Shown here in pieces: positions 14,548-22,559 of a stretch of DNA of 22,560 nt. Position 1 is the first letter of the stretch, and every line of letters begins with the position of its first letter. Position numbers and translations under genes: made by a program. Below the pieces are notes generated by a model. The model was not told the origin of the DNA and did not search any database. It saw nothing but the letters and a program-made list of their open reading frames with translations. The DNA comes from Moraxella caviae (lineage in GTDB: Bacteria; Pseudomonadota; Gammaproteobacteria; Pseudomonadales; Moraxellaceae): NCBI RefSeq assembly GCF_002014985.1, contig NZ_MUXU01000024.1:1-22560 (forward strand), read 5' to 3'.

Positions 14548-15120
14548 TTAGCCTTTTGTGCAATCCAGCCAAGTTTTACCGTCTGGCGTGGTGAAGGCGG
14601 CTTTGTTGCCATTTAAGTTTAGCACCACGTTTTTGCCGTTTGCCACATCATCAATGCTGGCAAAGCGGTTCGGGTTTGTGCCGTCTGTGTTTAAATCGTA
14701 GCTGACATCATCAATGATTAAATGCGCCACCGCTTCGCCATCATGCTCTTGAATGTCTAGGTGAATGACAGGTACTGCGCCTTTGCAATCATAGTGATCG
14801 CCATGGCTGTGGTCATGGTCATGATGGTGCGCATGGGCGTGTTCGTCATCTGTATTTTGTTTGTCGGCATCATCACTTTGTTCTGCTTCGTGCGCTTCAT
14901 TGTGAGTGTCGTCAGCTTCTGGTGTATTTTTATCATCGCTGTCGCTGCCTTGCTCGTGCGCTTCATCGTGCGTATCCATAGGCGCGGTGTCGGTCGTTGT
15001 CGGCTGCTCGCTTTGTGCGGCTGGTGCTTCGGTGGATTGTGGTGCTTTATCGCAGGCGCTTAATAGGGCGGCGGCAACGATGGCGGCAGCGGCAAGGTGT
15101 GATGTGTGTGATAGGCGCAT
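14548..15120 (-). CDS. Acidic His-rich lipoprotein with possible MliC-like C-terminal domain
   Basis: This 190-residue predicted lipoprotein has a lipobox LSAC (C23). Residues 24-93 are a low-complexity arm rich in Asp, Glu, Thr and His. Residues 94-109 hold nine histidines alternating with Asp, Ala and Ser, which should bind Zn, Cu or Ni. The last 80 residues start with HYDCKG (C112) and end with KTWLDC (C187), with short beta-like strands between. That spacing of a YxC start and a closing Cys recalls the MliC/PliC lysozyme-inhibitor fold, but the similarity is weak and only by eye. GGGAG at 15132-15128 is the ribosome site. A 9-bp tandem repeat lies upstream of its promoter. It could be a metal-collecting lipoprotein or a lysozyme inhibitor with a metal arm; function unknown. 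Confidence 0.8.
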   Translation of the reverse strand: MRLSHTSHLAAAAIVAAALLSACDKAPQSTEAPAAQSEQPTTTDTAPMDTHDEAHEQGSDSDDKNTPEADDTHNEAHEAEQSDDADKQNTDDEHAHAHHHDHDHSHGDHYDCKGAVPVIHLDIQEHDGEAVAHLIIDDVSYDLNTDGTNPNRFASIDDVANGKNVVLNLNGNKAAFTTPDGKTWLDCTKG

Positions 15121-15185
15121 AAGAATTCTCCCAAATGGTTTGTTTGATTTTACTGGGTTTAATTTTGTTTGCTTTGATTAAAGTT

Positions 15186-15214
15186 ATAATATAACCAAAA
15201 CCCTAGTTTGCCAT
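15186..15214 (-). promoter_or_regulatory. Predicted promoter of the His-rich lipoprotein gene
   Basis: On the minus strand ATGGCA (15214-15209, 4 of 6) and TATTAT (15191-15186, 5 of 6) stand 17 bases apart. They give a leader of about 60 bases. The 9-bp repeat array begins 17 bases upstream of the -35. Confidence 0.5.
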
Positions 15215-15230
15215 GATTTGCCCTGTTTGT

Positions 15231-15284
15231 CAAATTTCCCAAATTTCCCAAATTTCCCAAATTTCCCAAGTTTCCCAAGTTTCT
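15231..15284. repeat. 9-bp tandem repeat array, about six copies
   Basis: CAAATTTCC is repeated perfectly at 15231-15239, 15240-15248, 15249-15257 and 15258-15266. It is followed by CAAGTTTCC (15267-15275) and CAAGTTTCT (15276-15284), with a decayed CAACTCACC beyond. Four identical adjacent units suggest active slippage. Confidence 0.95.
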
Positions 15285-15301
15285 CAACTCACCAAAATAA
15301 A

Positions 15302-15335
15302 AAAAATCAGAACAGCGCACGCCATTCTGATTTTT
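15302..15335 (-). terminator. Intrinsic terminator of ychF
   Basis: AAAAATCAGAA (15302-15312) pairs with TTCTGATTTTT (15325-15335) around a 12-base loop. On the minus strand the stem is followed by a long T-rich run (15306-15295). It lies about 60 bases after the ychF stop. Confidence 0.85.
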
Positions 15336-15397
15336 GAATTTAAACTGGATTTAAATTCGCTTTTTACAGCAAATAGACCTAATTTTACAGCAAAGCC

Positions 15398-16489
15398 TTA
15401 CACATTAAATCTAAAGTGCATGACATCGCCATCTTGTACGATGTAGGTTTTGCCTTCTAGGCGAGATTTGCCCGCTGCTGCCGCGCCTTTTTCGCCTTCG
15501 TGAGTGATGAAATCGTCATAAGCGATAACTTCAGCACGGATAAAACCACGCTCAAAGTCGGTATGAATCACGCCAGCGGCTTCTGGTGCGCTTGCACCCA
15601 CTGGCACAGTCCACGCGCGCACTTCTTTTACGCCTGCGGTGAAGTAGGTTTGTAGGTTCAAAAGCTCATAACCTGCACGAATCACACGGTCAAGACCCGC
15701 TTCTTCCATGCCAAGACTTTCCAAAAATTCTGCTTTATCGTCTTCGTCCAGCAGGGCGATTTCCGCTTCAATTTGGTTGCACAATGGCACGACCAGCGCA
15801 TTTTCGCCAGCGGCAAATTCACGCACGCTGTCAAGATAAGGGTTGTTCTCAAAGCCGTCTTCGCTGACGTTTGCGATGTACATCACAGGTTTTAGGGTGA
15901 TGAGTCCATAGCTTTTGATGAGTTTTTTCTCGTCGCTGTCTAGGTTTGCCATGCGTGCAGGCTTACCGTCCGCCAAAAATGGCTCGATTTTTTGGAAAAC
16001 TGCTAGGCAGGCTTGAGCGTCTTTGTCGCCGCCTTTGGCTTTTTTGTTTAGGTTGGTGATGGCGCGCGTTACCGCTTCTAGGTCGGCAAGCGCAAGTTCG
16101 GTGTTGATGGTTTCGATGTCTGACAATGGATTGACACGTCCGTCCACATGGATTACGTTGTCATCATCAAAGCAGCGCACGACGTGGGCGATGGCGTCGG
16201 TTTCGCGGATGTTGGCAAGAAATTGGTTGCCCATGCCTTCGCCTTTACTTGCGCCAGCCACCAGACCTGCGATGTCCACAAATTCCATGCTGGTAGGAAT
16301 GGTGCGCTCAGGTTTGACGATTTTGGCGAGCGCTTTTAGGCGTGGGTCTGGCACAGGTACGATGCCTGTGTTTGGGTCTTTGGTACAAAAAGGGAAGTTT
16401 TCAGCGGCGATGCCTGCTTTGGTGAGTGCGTTGAACAAAGTGGATTTGCCCACGTTTGGCAAGCCTACGATACCACAATTAAAGCCCAT
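15398..16489 (-). CDS. ychF: Ribosome-binding ATPase YchF (Obg family)
   Basis: This 363-residue protein is full length for the universally conserved OLA1/YchF family. It has the P-loop GLPNVGKST (9-17), the Walker B/G3 [14 protein letters not shown], and a NVSED motif in place of NKxD, the change that makes YchF prefer ATP over GTP. The C-terminal TGS domain ends in the family-typical [17 protein letters not shown]. It binds ribosomes and responds to oxidative stress in other bacteria. The ATG at 16489 starts directly at the conserved [10 protein letters not shown]. It is transcribed away from ndk. pth, often next to ychF, is not seen here. Confidence 0.98.
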   Translation of the reverse strand: MGFNCGIVGLPNVGKSTLFNALTKAGIAAENFPFCTKDPNTGIVPVPDPRLKALAKIVKPERTIPTSMEFVDIAGLVAGASKGEGMGNQFLANIRETDAIAHVVRCFDDDNVIHVDGRVNPLSDIETINTELALADLEAVTRAITNLNKKAKGGDKDAQACLAVFQKIEPFLADGKPARMANLDSDEKKLIKSYGLITLKPVMYIANVSEDGFENNPYLDSVREFAAGENALVVPLCNQIEAEIALLDEDDKAEFLESLGMEEAGLDRVIRAGYELLNLQTYFTAGVKEVRAWTVPVGASAPEAAGVIHTDFERGFIRAEVIAYDDFITHEGEKGAAAAGKSRLEGKTYIVQDGDVMHFRFNV

Positions 16490-16535
16490 AGTGTTCTCTT
16501 TAAATGAAAATGACGTTAAAAATGCTTAAACGTCT

Positions 16536-16563
16536 ATTATAGCAAATTATTAAGCTATAGCAA
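16536..16563 (-). promoter_or_regulatory. Predicted ychF promoter
   Basis: On the minus strand TTGCTA (16563-16558) and a perfect TATAAT (16541-16536) are 16 bases apart. A TGC just before the -10 makes it an extended -10 promoter. The leader is about 40 bases. Confidence 0.65.
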
Positions 16564-16568
16564 ATTAT
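16538..16568. repeat. Duplicated 13-bp element at the ychF promoter
   Basis: TATAGCAAATTAT occurs at 16538-16550 and 16556-16568, an 18-base period. The copies overlap the -10 and the -35 respectively on the minus strand. Confidence 0.8.
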
Positions 16569-16699
16569 CGGCGGGGTGAATTTGTGGCTTTGGGCGTATG
16601 CTGTCTTGCGGTGTTTTGTTTTGGTGGCGGCGAGTGATGATTTGCTGAGAAAAATTTGTACAAAAAGTGCGATAAATCACTACTAATTTGCCAAAAACT

Positions 16700-16708
16700 T
16701 GGTATAAT
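16700..16708 (+). promoter_or_regulatory. Predicted ndk promoter (extended -10)
   Basis: TGG-TATAAT at 16700-16708 is a perfect -10 with the TGn extension. TTGCCA at 16688-16693 is too close to act as its -35. The leader is about 75 bases, and ndk has AGTAAGGA (16774-16781) as its ribosome site. Confidence 0.6.
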
Positions 16709-16788
16709 GCCAATGTTTCGTTGGTGATGTTTTGTCATCATAGCGAAATTTTTATCATCAATAACTTCGGCTAGAGTAAGGATTTATC

Positions 16789-17220
16789 ATGGCTATCGAA
16801 CGCACTCTTTCTATCGTAAAACCAGACGCAGTAGGCGGCAACCACATCGGTGAGATTTTCACACGTTTTGAGAAAAACGGTCTAAAAATCATCGCTACTA
16901 AAATGAAGCACCTATCAAAAGCAGACGCAGAAGGCTTCTATGCTGAGCATAAAGAGCGTGGCTTTTTTAACGACCTAGTGGCGTTCATGACTTCAGGCCC
17001 TGTGGTGGTGTCTGTACTAGAAGGCGAAAATGCGGTACTTGCACACCGTGAAATCCTAGGCGCAACCAACCCAAAAGAAGCAGCAGCTGGCACCATCCGT
17101 GCTGATTTTGCTACCAGCATTGACGAAAACGCAGCGCACGGCTCAGACAGCACCACTTCAGCTGAGCGTGAAATCGCATACTTCTTTGCCGCAGACGAAA
17201 TCTGCCCACGCACTCGTTAA
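16789..17220 (+). CDS. ndk: Nucleoside diphosphate kinase
   Basis: This 143-residue enzyme is the usual length for the family and balances nucleoside triphosphate pools by phosphate transfer through a phosphohistidine. The N-terminus [12 protein letters not shown] (4-15) and the active-site block [16 protein letters not shown], with catalytic His117, are intact. It is a single-gene unit between its own extended -10 promoter and a terminator. Confidence 0.98.
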   Translation: MAIERTLSIVKPDAVGGNHIGEIFTRFEKNGLKIIATKMKHLSKADAEGFYAEHKERGFFNDLVAFMTSGPVVVSVLEGENAVLAHREILGATNPKEAAAGTIRADFATSIDENAAHGSDSTTSAEREIAYFFAADEICPRTR

Positions 17221-17247
17221 TTGACAGCTTTACGCTAAGATTAACAT

Positions 17248-17276
17248 AAACGACCGCCTTTGGGTGGTCGTTTTTT
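17248..17276 (+). terminator. Intrinsic terminator of ndk
   Basis: ACGACC (17250-17255) pairs with GGTCGT (17266-17271), extended by AA/TT, and the second arm runs into T6 (17271-17276). It is 30 bases after the ndk stop. Confidence 0.88.
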
Positions 17277-17315
17277 ATACGCTGATTTTATGCACAGCTA
17301 CGCCAAAATTTATAC

Positions 17316-17344
17316 AATAAAAAGCCACCGCACTGGCGATGGCT
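17316..17344 (-). terminator. Intrinsic terminator of the secreted hypothetical protein gene
   Basis: On the minus strand AGCCATCGC (17344-17336) pairs with GCGGTGGCT (17331-17323), one G-T wobble, around a 4-base loop. TTTTTATT follows. It starts only 9 bases after the stop codon at 17353. Confidence 0.85.
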
Positions 17345-17352
17345 GAGAAAGG

Positions 17353-18087
17353 TTATGAGTTTTGGATTTTGTCAGAGCATTGTTGGAGTTTTATTTCCTC
17401 ATCCTTACTTATGCTAGTGAAAGACCGTGGATATTCTGTTAATGTTTTATAGGCTGAGAGCTTATTATGATGCAGGGTATAAGTTGTGCCGCCACTGCCA
17501 CTACCGCCATGAAATCTTTCCGTCAGCCACAAATCTTTTTTGTTTTTGCTGGTTAATTTATATACGGTTAGGGTGGTCATACCATTAAGATGCAACTCAT
17601 TGCAAAGATTTTGCATGGCAATGCCATATTTGCGTAAATTTTCTTTGGTGATAAGAGAATGGTCTTGAAGTTGGGAATAGGCGTAATCACCCAACATAGC
17701 CAGATCTGCTATCCAATTATAGGGGCTGTTGCTATTATCATCAAAGGAATCTTGGCGTATATAATAAGAAATTTCCCAATCTAGCGCTGTTCTCTTTTTG
17801 GCGTTGCTGCTAAGTTTTGCTGTTGTGCCATAGGCTGCAGCACCATAAGTATCATCATAATAAGTATCGCTAGGTGTTACAAAATAAACCCTCATAGCAT
17901 TATCACTTCTCTTGCCTTCTCTAAATTTCAACTTAAAAGGATTATGCTTTACCATCGGATACGGCTCGGTGGAATTGGCATCCAGCATGTATTGATAAAT
18001 AAAATCCCCAAATTCAATGTTTTTTCCCTGTGCCAGTGGTGATACGCCAAGCATAAGCACGGCAGCAAGTGTGGTGAATTTTTTCAT
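17353..18087 (-). CDS. Secreted protein of unknown function
   Basis: This 244-residue product begins with a clear Sec signal peptide (KKF, then TLAAVLMLGVSPLA, probable cleavage near LAQG at 18-21). The mature part is rich in Tyr, Asn, Asp, Ser and Lys with several Tyr-rich stretches and only two cysteines, and it has no further membrane span or lipobox. No domain was recognised. Composition and length fit a periplasmic or exported protein. AAGGA at 18097-18093 supports the ATG at 18087. The gene is visibly more A+T-rich than ndk and rlmN beside it, which hints at a variable or acquired gene. It is a single-gene unit with its own terminator, and its promoter spacer contains an A11 tract. Confidence 0.75.
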   Translation of the reverse strand: MKKFTTLAAVLMLGVSPLAQGKNIEFGDFIYQYMLDANSTEPYPMVKHNPFKLKFREGKRSDNAMRVYFVTPSDTYYDDTYGAAAYGTTAKLSSNAKKRTALDWEISYYIRQDSFDDNSNSPYNWIADLAMLGDYAYSQLQDHSLITKENLRKYGIAMQNLCNELHLNGMTTLTVYKLTSKNKKDLWLTERFHGGSGSGGTTYTLHHNKLSAYKTLTEYPRSFTSISKDEEIKLQQCSDKIQNS

Positions 18088-18127
18088 AAGTGTCCTTGTG
18101 GATAAAAATACCTAAGAGTTTAAATCA

Positions 18128-18157
18128 ATCATAGCAAAATCGCAAAAAAAAAAACAA
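18128..18157 (-). promoter_or_regulatory. Predicted promoter with homopolymer spacer, secreted hypothetical protein
   Basis: On the minus strand the -10 TATGAT (18133-18128) has a TGC extension. A weak -35 TTGTTT (18157-18152) lies 18 bases upstream. The A11 tract of the plus strand (18144-18154) occupies most of the spacer and runs into the -35. The hairpin arms AAAATCGCA (18136-18144) and TGCGATTTT (18162-18170) enclose it. Confidence 0.4.
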
Positions 18158-18245
18158 ATTTATGCGATTTTTTTTTGGTGATGTTAGTGATTTTGGTGTT
18201 TTAAGGCGTTTTGATTTGATGTCATTTTTTATTGTTTTTGGGTTT

Positions 18246-18274
18246 TTGTATTGCTGGGCGTTTTATATTATAAT
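18246..18274 (+). promoter_or_regulatory. Predicted rlmN promoter
   Basis: TTGTAT (18246-18251, 3 of 6) and a perfect TATAAT (18269-18274) stand 17 bases apart. The leader to the rlmN start is about 85 bases. Confidence 0.5.
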
Positions 18275-18367
18275 AATGGGCGTAATTTGACATGAATGCC
18301 GCCTTGCTTGAAAGTTGACGGCTGGCAGGCGTGTTTGAAAGATTATAAACCATTGAATTGACACCTT

Positions 18368-19561
18368 ATGAACGCACAAAAAATCCCTGTTTTTACGCCA
18401 AATTCCACCACTGATGACACGCAAGGCAAAACCAATCTTTTAGGTATGTCCAAACGTGAGTTGGCGGCGTTTTTTGAGCAGCTGGGCGAAAAGGCGTTTC
18501 GTGCCACGCAGGTGATGAAGTGGATTTATCAGTTTGGCGTTACTGATTTTTATCAGATGACCAATCTGTCCAAAAAATTGCAAGAAAAACTCGCCAACGC
18601 CGCCTGTGTCGTGCCGCCTGTGGTGAAATTCAAGCAATTTAGCGAAGATGGTACGCGCAAATGGGTGTTTGAAGTGGCGGGCGGGTCGCTTGTGGAGACG
18701 GTGCTGATTCCTGCTGAAGACGGCAAGCAGTTTGGGCGCAAGACTTTGTGCATTTCATCGCAAGTGGGCTGTGCGCTGGATTGTTCGTTTTGTAGTACGG
18801 GTAAGCAGGGTTTTGAGCGTGATTTGAGTGCCAGTGAAATCATCGGTCAGCTGTGGGTTGCCAATCAATCCTACATGGAAGATGTGCCTGTGAACGAACG
18901 CCAAAACCACGTTACCAATGTGGTGATGATGGGCATGGGCGAGCCGCTGCTCAATTATGAGCCTGTGGTGGCGAGTATGTCTTTGATGCTTGACGATAAT
19001 GCTTTTGGCTTATCCAAGCGCCGTGTAACGCTGTCTACTTCTGGCATTGTGCCAAAAATGTACGATTTGGCAAAGGATATTGATGTGGCGTTGGCGATTA
19101 GCCTGCACGCACCCAATGACAAGCTGCGTGATGAGCTGGTGCCGATTAACAAAAAATATCCGCTGGCTGAGCTTATCCAAGCCGCCAAGCATTATGTGTA
19201 CGATGAAAATCCACGCCACAAAAAGCACGTTACCATTGAATACGTCATGCTTGCTGGTGTGAATGACACGGATACGCACGCACACGAATTGGTGGCGCTT
19301 TTGCAGGATTTACCAAGTAAAATTAACCTAATTCCTTTTAATCCATTTCCGCACGCGCCTTATGCCCGCTCAAGCAACAACCGCATTCACGCCTTTGCTG
19401 CTATCTTAAATCAAGCAGGTTTTGTGTGTACCATTCGCCAGACGCGCGGTGATGACATTGATGCGGCGTGTGGGCAGTTGGTTGGGCAAGTGGCAGACCG
19501 CACGCGCCGTTCGGCAAAATGGCAAGAAAGCGTGGCAAAACGCCAAAATGCTCAGCTGTGA
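18368..19561 (+). CDS. rlmN: 23S rRNA/tRNA adenine-C2 methyltransferase RlmN
   Basis: This 397-residue radical-SAM enzyme methylates A2503 of 23S rRNA and A37 of some tRNAs. The Fe-S cluster ligands are C135, C139 and C142 in CALDCSFC. The closing [12 protein letters not shown] holds the methyl-carrying cysteine of the RlmN mechanism. The helical N-terminal domain ([14 protein letters not shown], 23-36; [12 protein letters not shown], 44-55) is typical. The ATG at 18368 has no good ribosome site, and Met27 is an alternative, but a similar N-terminal extension is known in related Acinetobacter proteins. It heads the conserved order rlmN-pilW-ispG; gaps of about 200 bases mean co-transcription is not assured. 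Confidence 0.97.
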   Translation: MNAQKIPVFTPNSTTDDTQGKTNLLGMSKRELAAFFEQLGEKAFRATQVMKWIYQFGVTDFYQMTNLSKKLQEKLANAACVVPPVVKFKQFSEDGTRKWVFEVAGGSLVETVLIPAEDGKQFGRKTLCISSQVGCALDCSFCSTGKQGFERDLSASEIIGQLWVANQSYMEDVPVNERQNHVTNVVMMGMGEPLLNYEPVVASMSLMLDDNAFGLSKRRVTLSTSGIVPKMYDLAKDIDVALAISLHAPNDKLRDELVPINKKYPLAELIQAAKHYVYDENPRHKKHVTIEYVMLAGVNDTDTHAHELVALLQDLPSKINLIPFNPFPHAPYARSSNNRIHAFAAILNQAGFVCTIRQTRGDDIDAACGQLVGQVADRTRRSAKWQESVAKRQNAQL

Positions 19562-19772
19562 TTTGTGGTGGTGAATTTGGTGTGTGATTTGCTGTGAAAA
19601 TGTGCGATTTTGGCGTGAAAACGGAGAAATCAGCGCAAAAAACCACGAAAGAACCACGCATAAAAAACCATGAAATTTGCGAAAAAATCATGTAAAAGTT
19701 GGATTTGCCAAAGGCGAGCGCAAGGATTTGTGCGTGGATTGAGCTGAAAACGAAATTTAGGACGAGCATAAA

Positions 19773-20597
19773 ATGGATTTAAAAATCGGTGCAAAATTTG
19801 GTGTAAAAATTGGCGCATTCGGTATGATGATGGCAAGTGTGCTGGCATTATCCGCTTGTCAAAGTGCGTCTCATCAAGCCCAGCCGCATTTACAAAAGCC
19901 AAGCGCACAAAAGCTGGGCGCACAAAAGATAAGCCGCAAGGCAAGCACGCAAGATTTGGCGCCGATTCGCACCGAGCTTGCCGCCAGATACATCGCCGCA
20001 GGGCAGCTTGATGAAGCTAAGCGTGCGCTGGATTTGGCGCTACTTGCTGATAATCGCTATGCGCCTGCATACGACATGATGGGTGTGCTGCTGTGGCGAG
20101 AAGGCAGTGCGCAGAATTTGGCGGCGGCGGACGGCTATTTTCGCCGAGCGATTGCGCTTGATGATGGCTTTGTACAGGCTTATAATAATTATGGCGTGTA
20201 TTTGGCGCAGACGGGGCGTGCCAGTGAAGCGGTGCCTTATTTGCAAACGGCTGGGGCGCATTTGGGCTATGCTGGGCGCGCGCAAAGCCTTGAGAATTTG
20301 GGTTTTGTGCTGCAGGAATTGAGCCAGCCAGCCGCTAATGATGCTTTCGTGCGTGCGCTGCAGGCGGGTAGCCAAAATCCTGCGGTGCATTTGGCGGTGC
20401 TGGATTTTTATCTGCAAACGCAGCCAACTCTTGCTAAAGCACTGTATGACAAAATGGCGCAAGCAGGCGAGCAGCGTCTGCCTGCTGATGTTTTGCAGCG
20501 TGGTGTACAGCTTGCCGCATTGGCTGGTGATGATGTCGCCAAGCAAAGGCGTTTGGCGTTATTACAATCTGCCCAAAGCCAAAATTTTACAAGATAA
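19773..20597 (+). CDS. pilW: Type IV pilus biogenesis TPR lipoprotein (PilW/PilF)
   Basis: The 274-residue lipoprotein has a long signal sequence with lipobox LSAC (C29). A short variable arm follows, then TPR repeats from about residue 65 to the end (for example ELAARYIAAGQLDEAKRAL, 68-86; AYNNYGVYLAQTGRASEAV, 135-153). Proteins of this kind (PilF in Pseudomonas, PilW in Neisseria and Acinetobacter) help PilQ secretin assembly and pilus stability in the outer membrane. Position between rlmN and ispG is where this gene is found in many gammaproteobacteria. AGGACGAG at 19758-19765 serves the ATG at 19773; Met18-20 are less likely starts. In Moraxella such pili drive twitching and DNA uptake. 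Confidence 0.88.
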   Translation: MDLKIGAKFGVKIGAFGMMMASVLALSACQSASHQAQPHLQKPSAQKLGAQKISRKASTQDLAPIRTELAARYIAAGQLDEAKRALDLALLADNRYAPAYDMMGVLLWREGSAQNLAAADGYFRRAIALDDGFVQAYNNYGVYLAQTGRASEAVPYLQTAGAHLGYAGRAQSLENLGFVLQELSQPAANDAFVRALQAGSQNPAVHLAVLDFYLQTQPTLAKALYDKMAQAGEQRLPADVLQRGVQLAALAGDDVAKQRRLALLQSAQSQNFTR

Positions 20598-20781
20598 TAG
20601 TTAAGATATTCTTAATAGTTGGGTTTGGCGGTGTCGAGCAAAAATTTGTATTTATCTAAAAAATTGAGCGATATTTTCGTAAAGCTAAGCCGCTAAACCA
20701 AATTTTAAAAACCAAATTTACAAAATTAGATTTACAACACCAAATTTAATCAATTAAACAACAACCAAAACAGAGTTTGCC

Positions 20782-21909
20782 ATGAGCCACCACACCCCCA
20801 TCAAACGCCGTCCTACTAAAAAGATTTATGTTGGCAATGTCGCCATCGGTGGCGATGCGCCCATCAGCGTACAAAGCATGACTAATACTGACACTTGCGA
20901 TGTGGCGGCAACGGTGGCGCAGATTCAGCGCTGCGTGGACGCTGGCGCGGATTTGATGCGTGTGTCTACGCCTACGATGGAGAGCGTCAAAGCCTTTGGC
21001 GAGATTAAAAAACAAGTGAGCGTACCGCTGATTGCCGACATTCATTTTGATTATAAAATCGCGCTGGCGGTGGCAGAAGCTGGTGCGGATTGCCTGCGTA
21101 TCAACCCCGGAAACATCGGCAGCGATGCCAAAGTGCGAGAAGTGGTCGCTTGTGCGCGTCATCACAACGTGCCGATTCGCATTGGTGTGAACGCAGGCTC
21201 ACTAGAAAAAGATTTACAAAAAAAGTACGGCGAACCGACTGGCGAAGCCATGCTAGAATCCGCCTTGCGTCATATTGATATTTTAGAAAAACTTAACTTT
21301 CAAAACTATAAAATCTCCGTCAAAGCAAGTAACGTATTTTTGACATTGGACGCTTATCGGCTGATTTCAGCGCAGATTGACAATCCTTTGCATTTGGGCG
21401 TAACCGAGGCAGGCGTGTATCGCACAGGCACGGTCAAATCGGCGATTGCGCTGGGTGGTCTGTTGCTTGACGGCATTGGCGACACCATGCGCATTTCTTT
21501 GGCGAGTCCGCCAGAAGAAGAGATTAAAATCGGTTTTGATATTTTAAAATCGCTTAATATCCGTGCCAATGGCGTGAATTTTATCGCTTGCCCAAGCTGC
21601 AGCCGCCAAGAATTTGACGTGATTAAGGTAATGAACGAGCTGGAAGCGCGCCTAGAAGATGTGCGTGAGCCGATGGATTTGTCGGTGATTGGCTGTAAGG
21701 TCAATGGCCCGGGCGAAGCCAAAGAAGCGACCATTGGCGTGGTGGGCGCAAGTCCTAATTCTTTGGTGTATAAAATGGGACAAAAAAGCCATCTGATTGA
21801 CACCAAAAATCTGGTGGATGAGATTGAGCAAATGGTGCGAGAAAAGGCTAAAGAACTTGCCGCCGCACGAGAAATCGCCAAGCAAAAAGAGATTATTCGG
21901 GTGGGTTGA
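20782..21909 (+). CDS. ispG: 4-hydroxy-3-methylbut-2-en-1-yl diphosphate synthase
   Basis: This 375-residue cytoplasmic Fe-S enzyme carries out the penultimate step of the non-mevalonate isoprenoid pathway, turning MEcPP into HMBPP with flavodoxin as electron donor. It has the bacterial TIM-barrel domain ([20 protein letters not shown], 19-38) and the C-terminal cluster domain with C270 and C273 (ACPSC) and C305 (GCKVNGPGE, with Glu312). The ATG at 20782 fits the family start. The last base of its TGA stop is the first base of the next gene's ATG, so translation of that gene may be coupled. A rodZ-like gene before it and hisS after it, frequent in relatives, are missing. Confidence 0.98.
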   Translation: MSHHTPIKRRPTKKIYVGNVAIGGDAPISVQSMTNTDTCDVAATVAQIQRCVDAGADLMRVSTPTMESVKAFGEIKKQVSVPLIADIHFDYKIALAVAEAGADCLRINPGNIGSDAKVREVVACARHHNVPIRIGVNAGSLEKDLQKKYGEPTGEAMLESALRHIDILEKLNFQNYKISVKASNVFLTLDAYRLISAQIDNPLHLGVTEAGVYRTGTVKSAIALGGLLLDGIGDTMRISLASPPEEEIKIGFDILKSLNIRANGVNFIACPSCSRQEFDVIKVMNELEARLEDVREPMDLSVIGCKVNGPGEAKEATIGVVGASPNSLVYKMGQKSHLIDTKNLVDEIEQMVREKAKELAAAREIAKQKEIIRVG

Positions 21910-22559
21910 TGAGTGATTTGAATGACAAGAGCGAGGATATGACCTTTAGAGAGTTGGCTATTTTTGCAATGCGCAAGGTTAATCAACCTATAACGCCTGA
22001 CGATCTATGGGATTTTGTTTTAAGAAATAATCTTCATCATAAGTTAAAGAGATTTGATGTTAAATCAAATAGTTTTTTTGGAAAGACTCCAGAAGATACT
22101 TTTTGCGCTCGTATTTATGAAAATTCAGACGACTTTCAAGAAGTTCCCAACACATTCCCTAAAAAATATATTTTAAAGAATAGATTTTATGCTAGGCAAG
22201 GTAGTGCGCCACCGATGTCAAGCACATTAAATAAATCCAAGGAATTTGCTAAACCCATTCAATCAACCCGCCTTCAACGCGAAAGTGTTGTAAAAAGTGT
22301 GGCTAAAAAATCTGATTTTTGCAAACAAGAATTACACCCAATTTTAAGTTATTTGCTAAAAAACAATGACTACTTTCAAGCGTATTCTAAGACGATTTTT
22401 CACGAAGAAAGTTTCAAAGGAGTGCGCGGTGAAGACAAATGGCTTTATCCTGATATGGTGGCGGTGAATTTTGAGTATGCCAATTATCGGAAGAATAACG
22501 TATTGAATTTTATTAGAAAATTCGACAAGCCGCCAATTAAAATTTTGGGGCTGTACTAG
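21909..22559 (+). CDS. HrgA/COG2958-like protein: HARE-HTH plus restriction-like domain, apparently truncated
   Basis: The frame from the ATG at 21909 gives 216 residues. Residues 10-80 look like a HARE-HTH domain (MTFRELAIFAMRKVNQPITPDDLW, cited by position 11-34), a winged-helix module attached to restriction and chromatin proteins. After a Ser/Lys-rich linker (100-138), residues 140-216 resemble the HrgA/COG2958 nuclease-like domain: ELHPILSYLL, YSKTIFHEES (159-168) and WLYPDMV (178-184), where D182 could be the first acid of a PD-(D/E)xK site. Family members continue with a segment like LYSFELK carrying the E-x-K. Here the protein ends at ILGLY, so the second half of the site is absent. 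The gene is markedly A+T-rich compared with ispG, suggesting acquisition. Family assignment is from memory of motifs. Confidence 0.65.
   Translation: MSDLNDKSEDMTFRELAIFAMRKVNQPITPDDLWDFVLRNNLHHKLKRFDVKSNSFFGKTPEDTFCARIYENSDDFQEVPNTFPKKYILKNRFYARQGSAPPMSSTLNKSKEFAKPIQSTRLQRESVVKSVAKKSDFCKQELHPILSYLLKNNDYFQAYSKTIFHEESFKGVRGEDKWLYPDMVAVNFEYANYRKNNVLNFIRKFDKPPIKILGLY

Noticed and set aside
14761..15063. Plus-strand frame encoding a hydrophobic 100-residue product that looks like a membrane protein.
   Set aside because: It is the complement of the Asp/His-rich part of the lipoprotein gene; GAT and CAT codons read as ATC and ATG on the other strand, which produces false hydrophobicity.
15213..15446. 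Plus-strand frame of 77 codons with (I/V)SQ repeats.
   Set aside because: The repeat only reflects the 9-bp tandem DNA repeat staying in frame. The frame has no ribosome site, crosses the ychF terminator and runs into ychF on the other strand.
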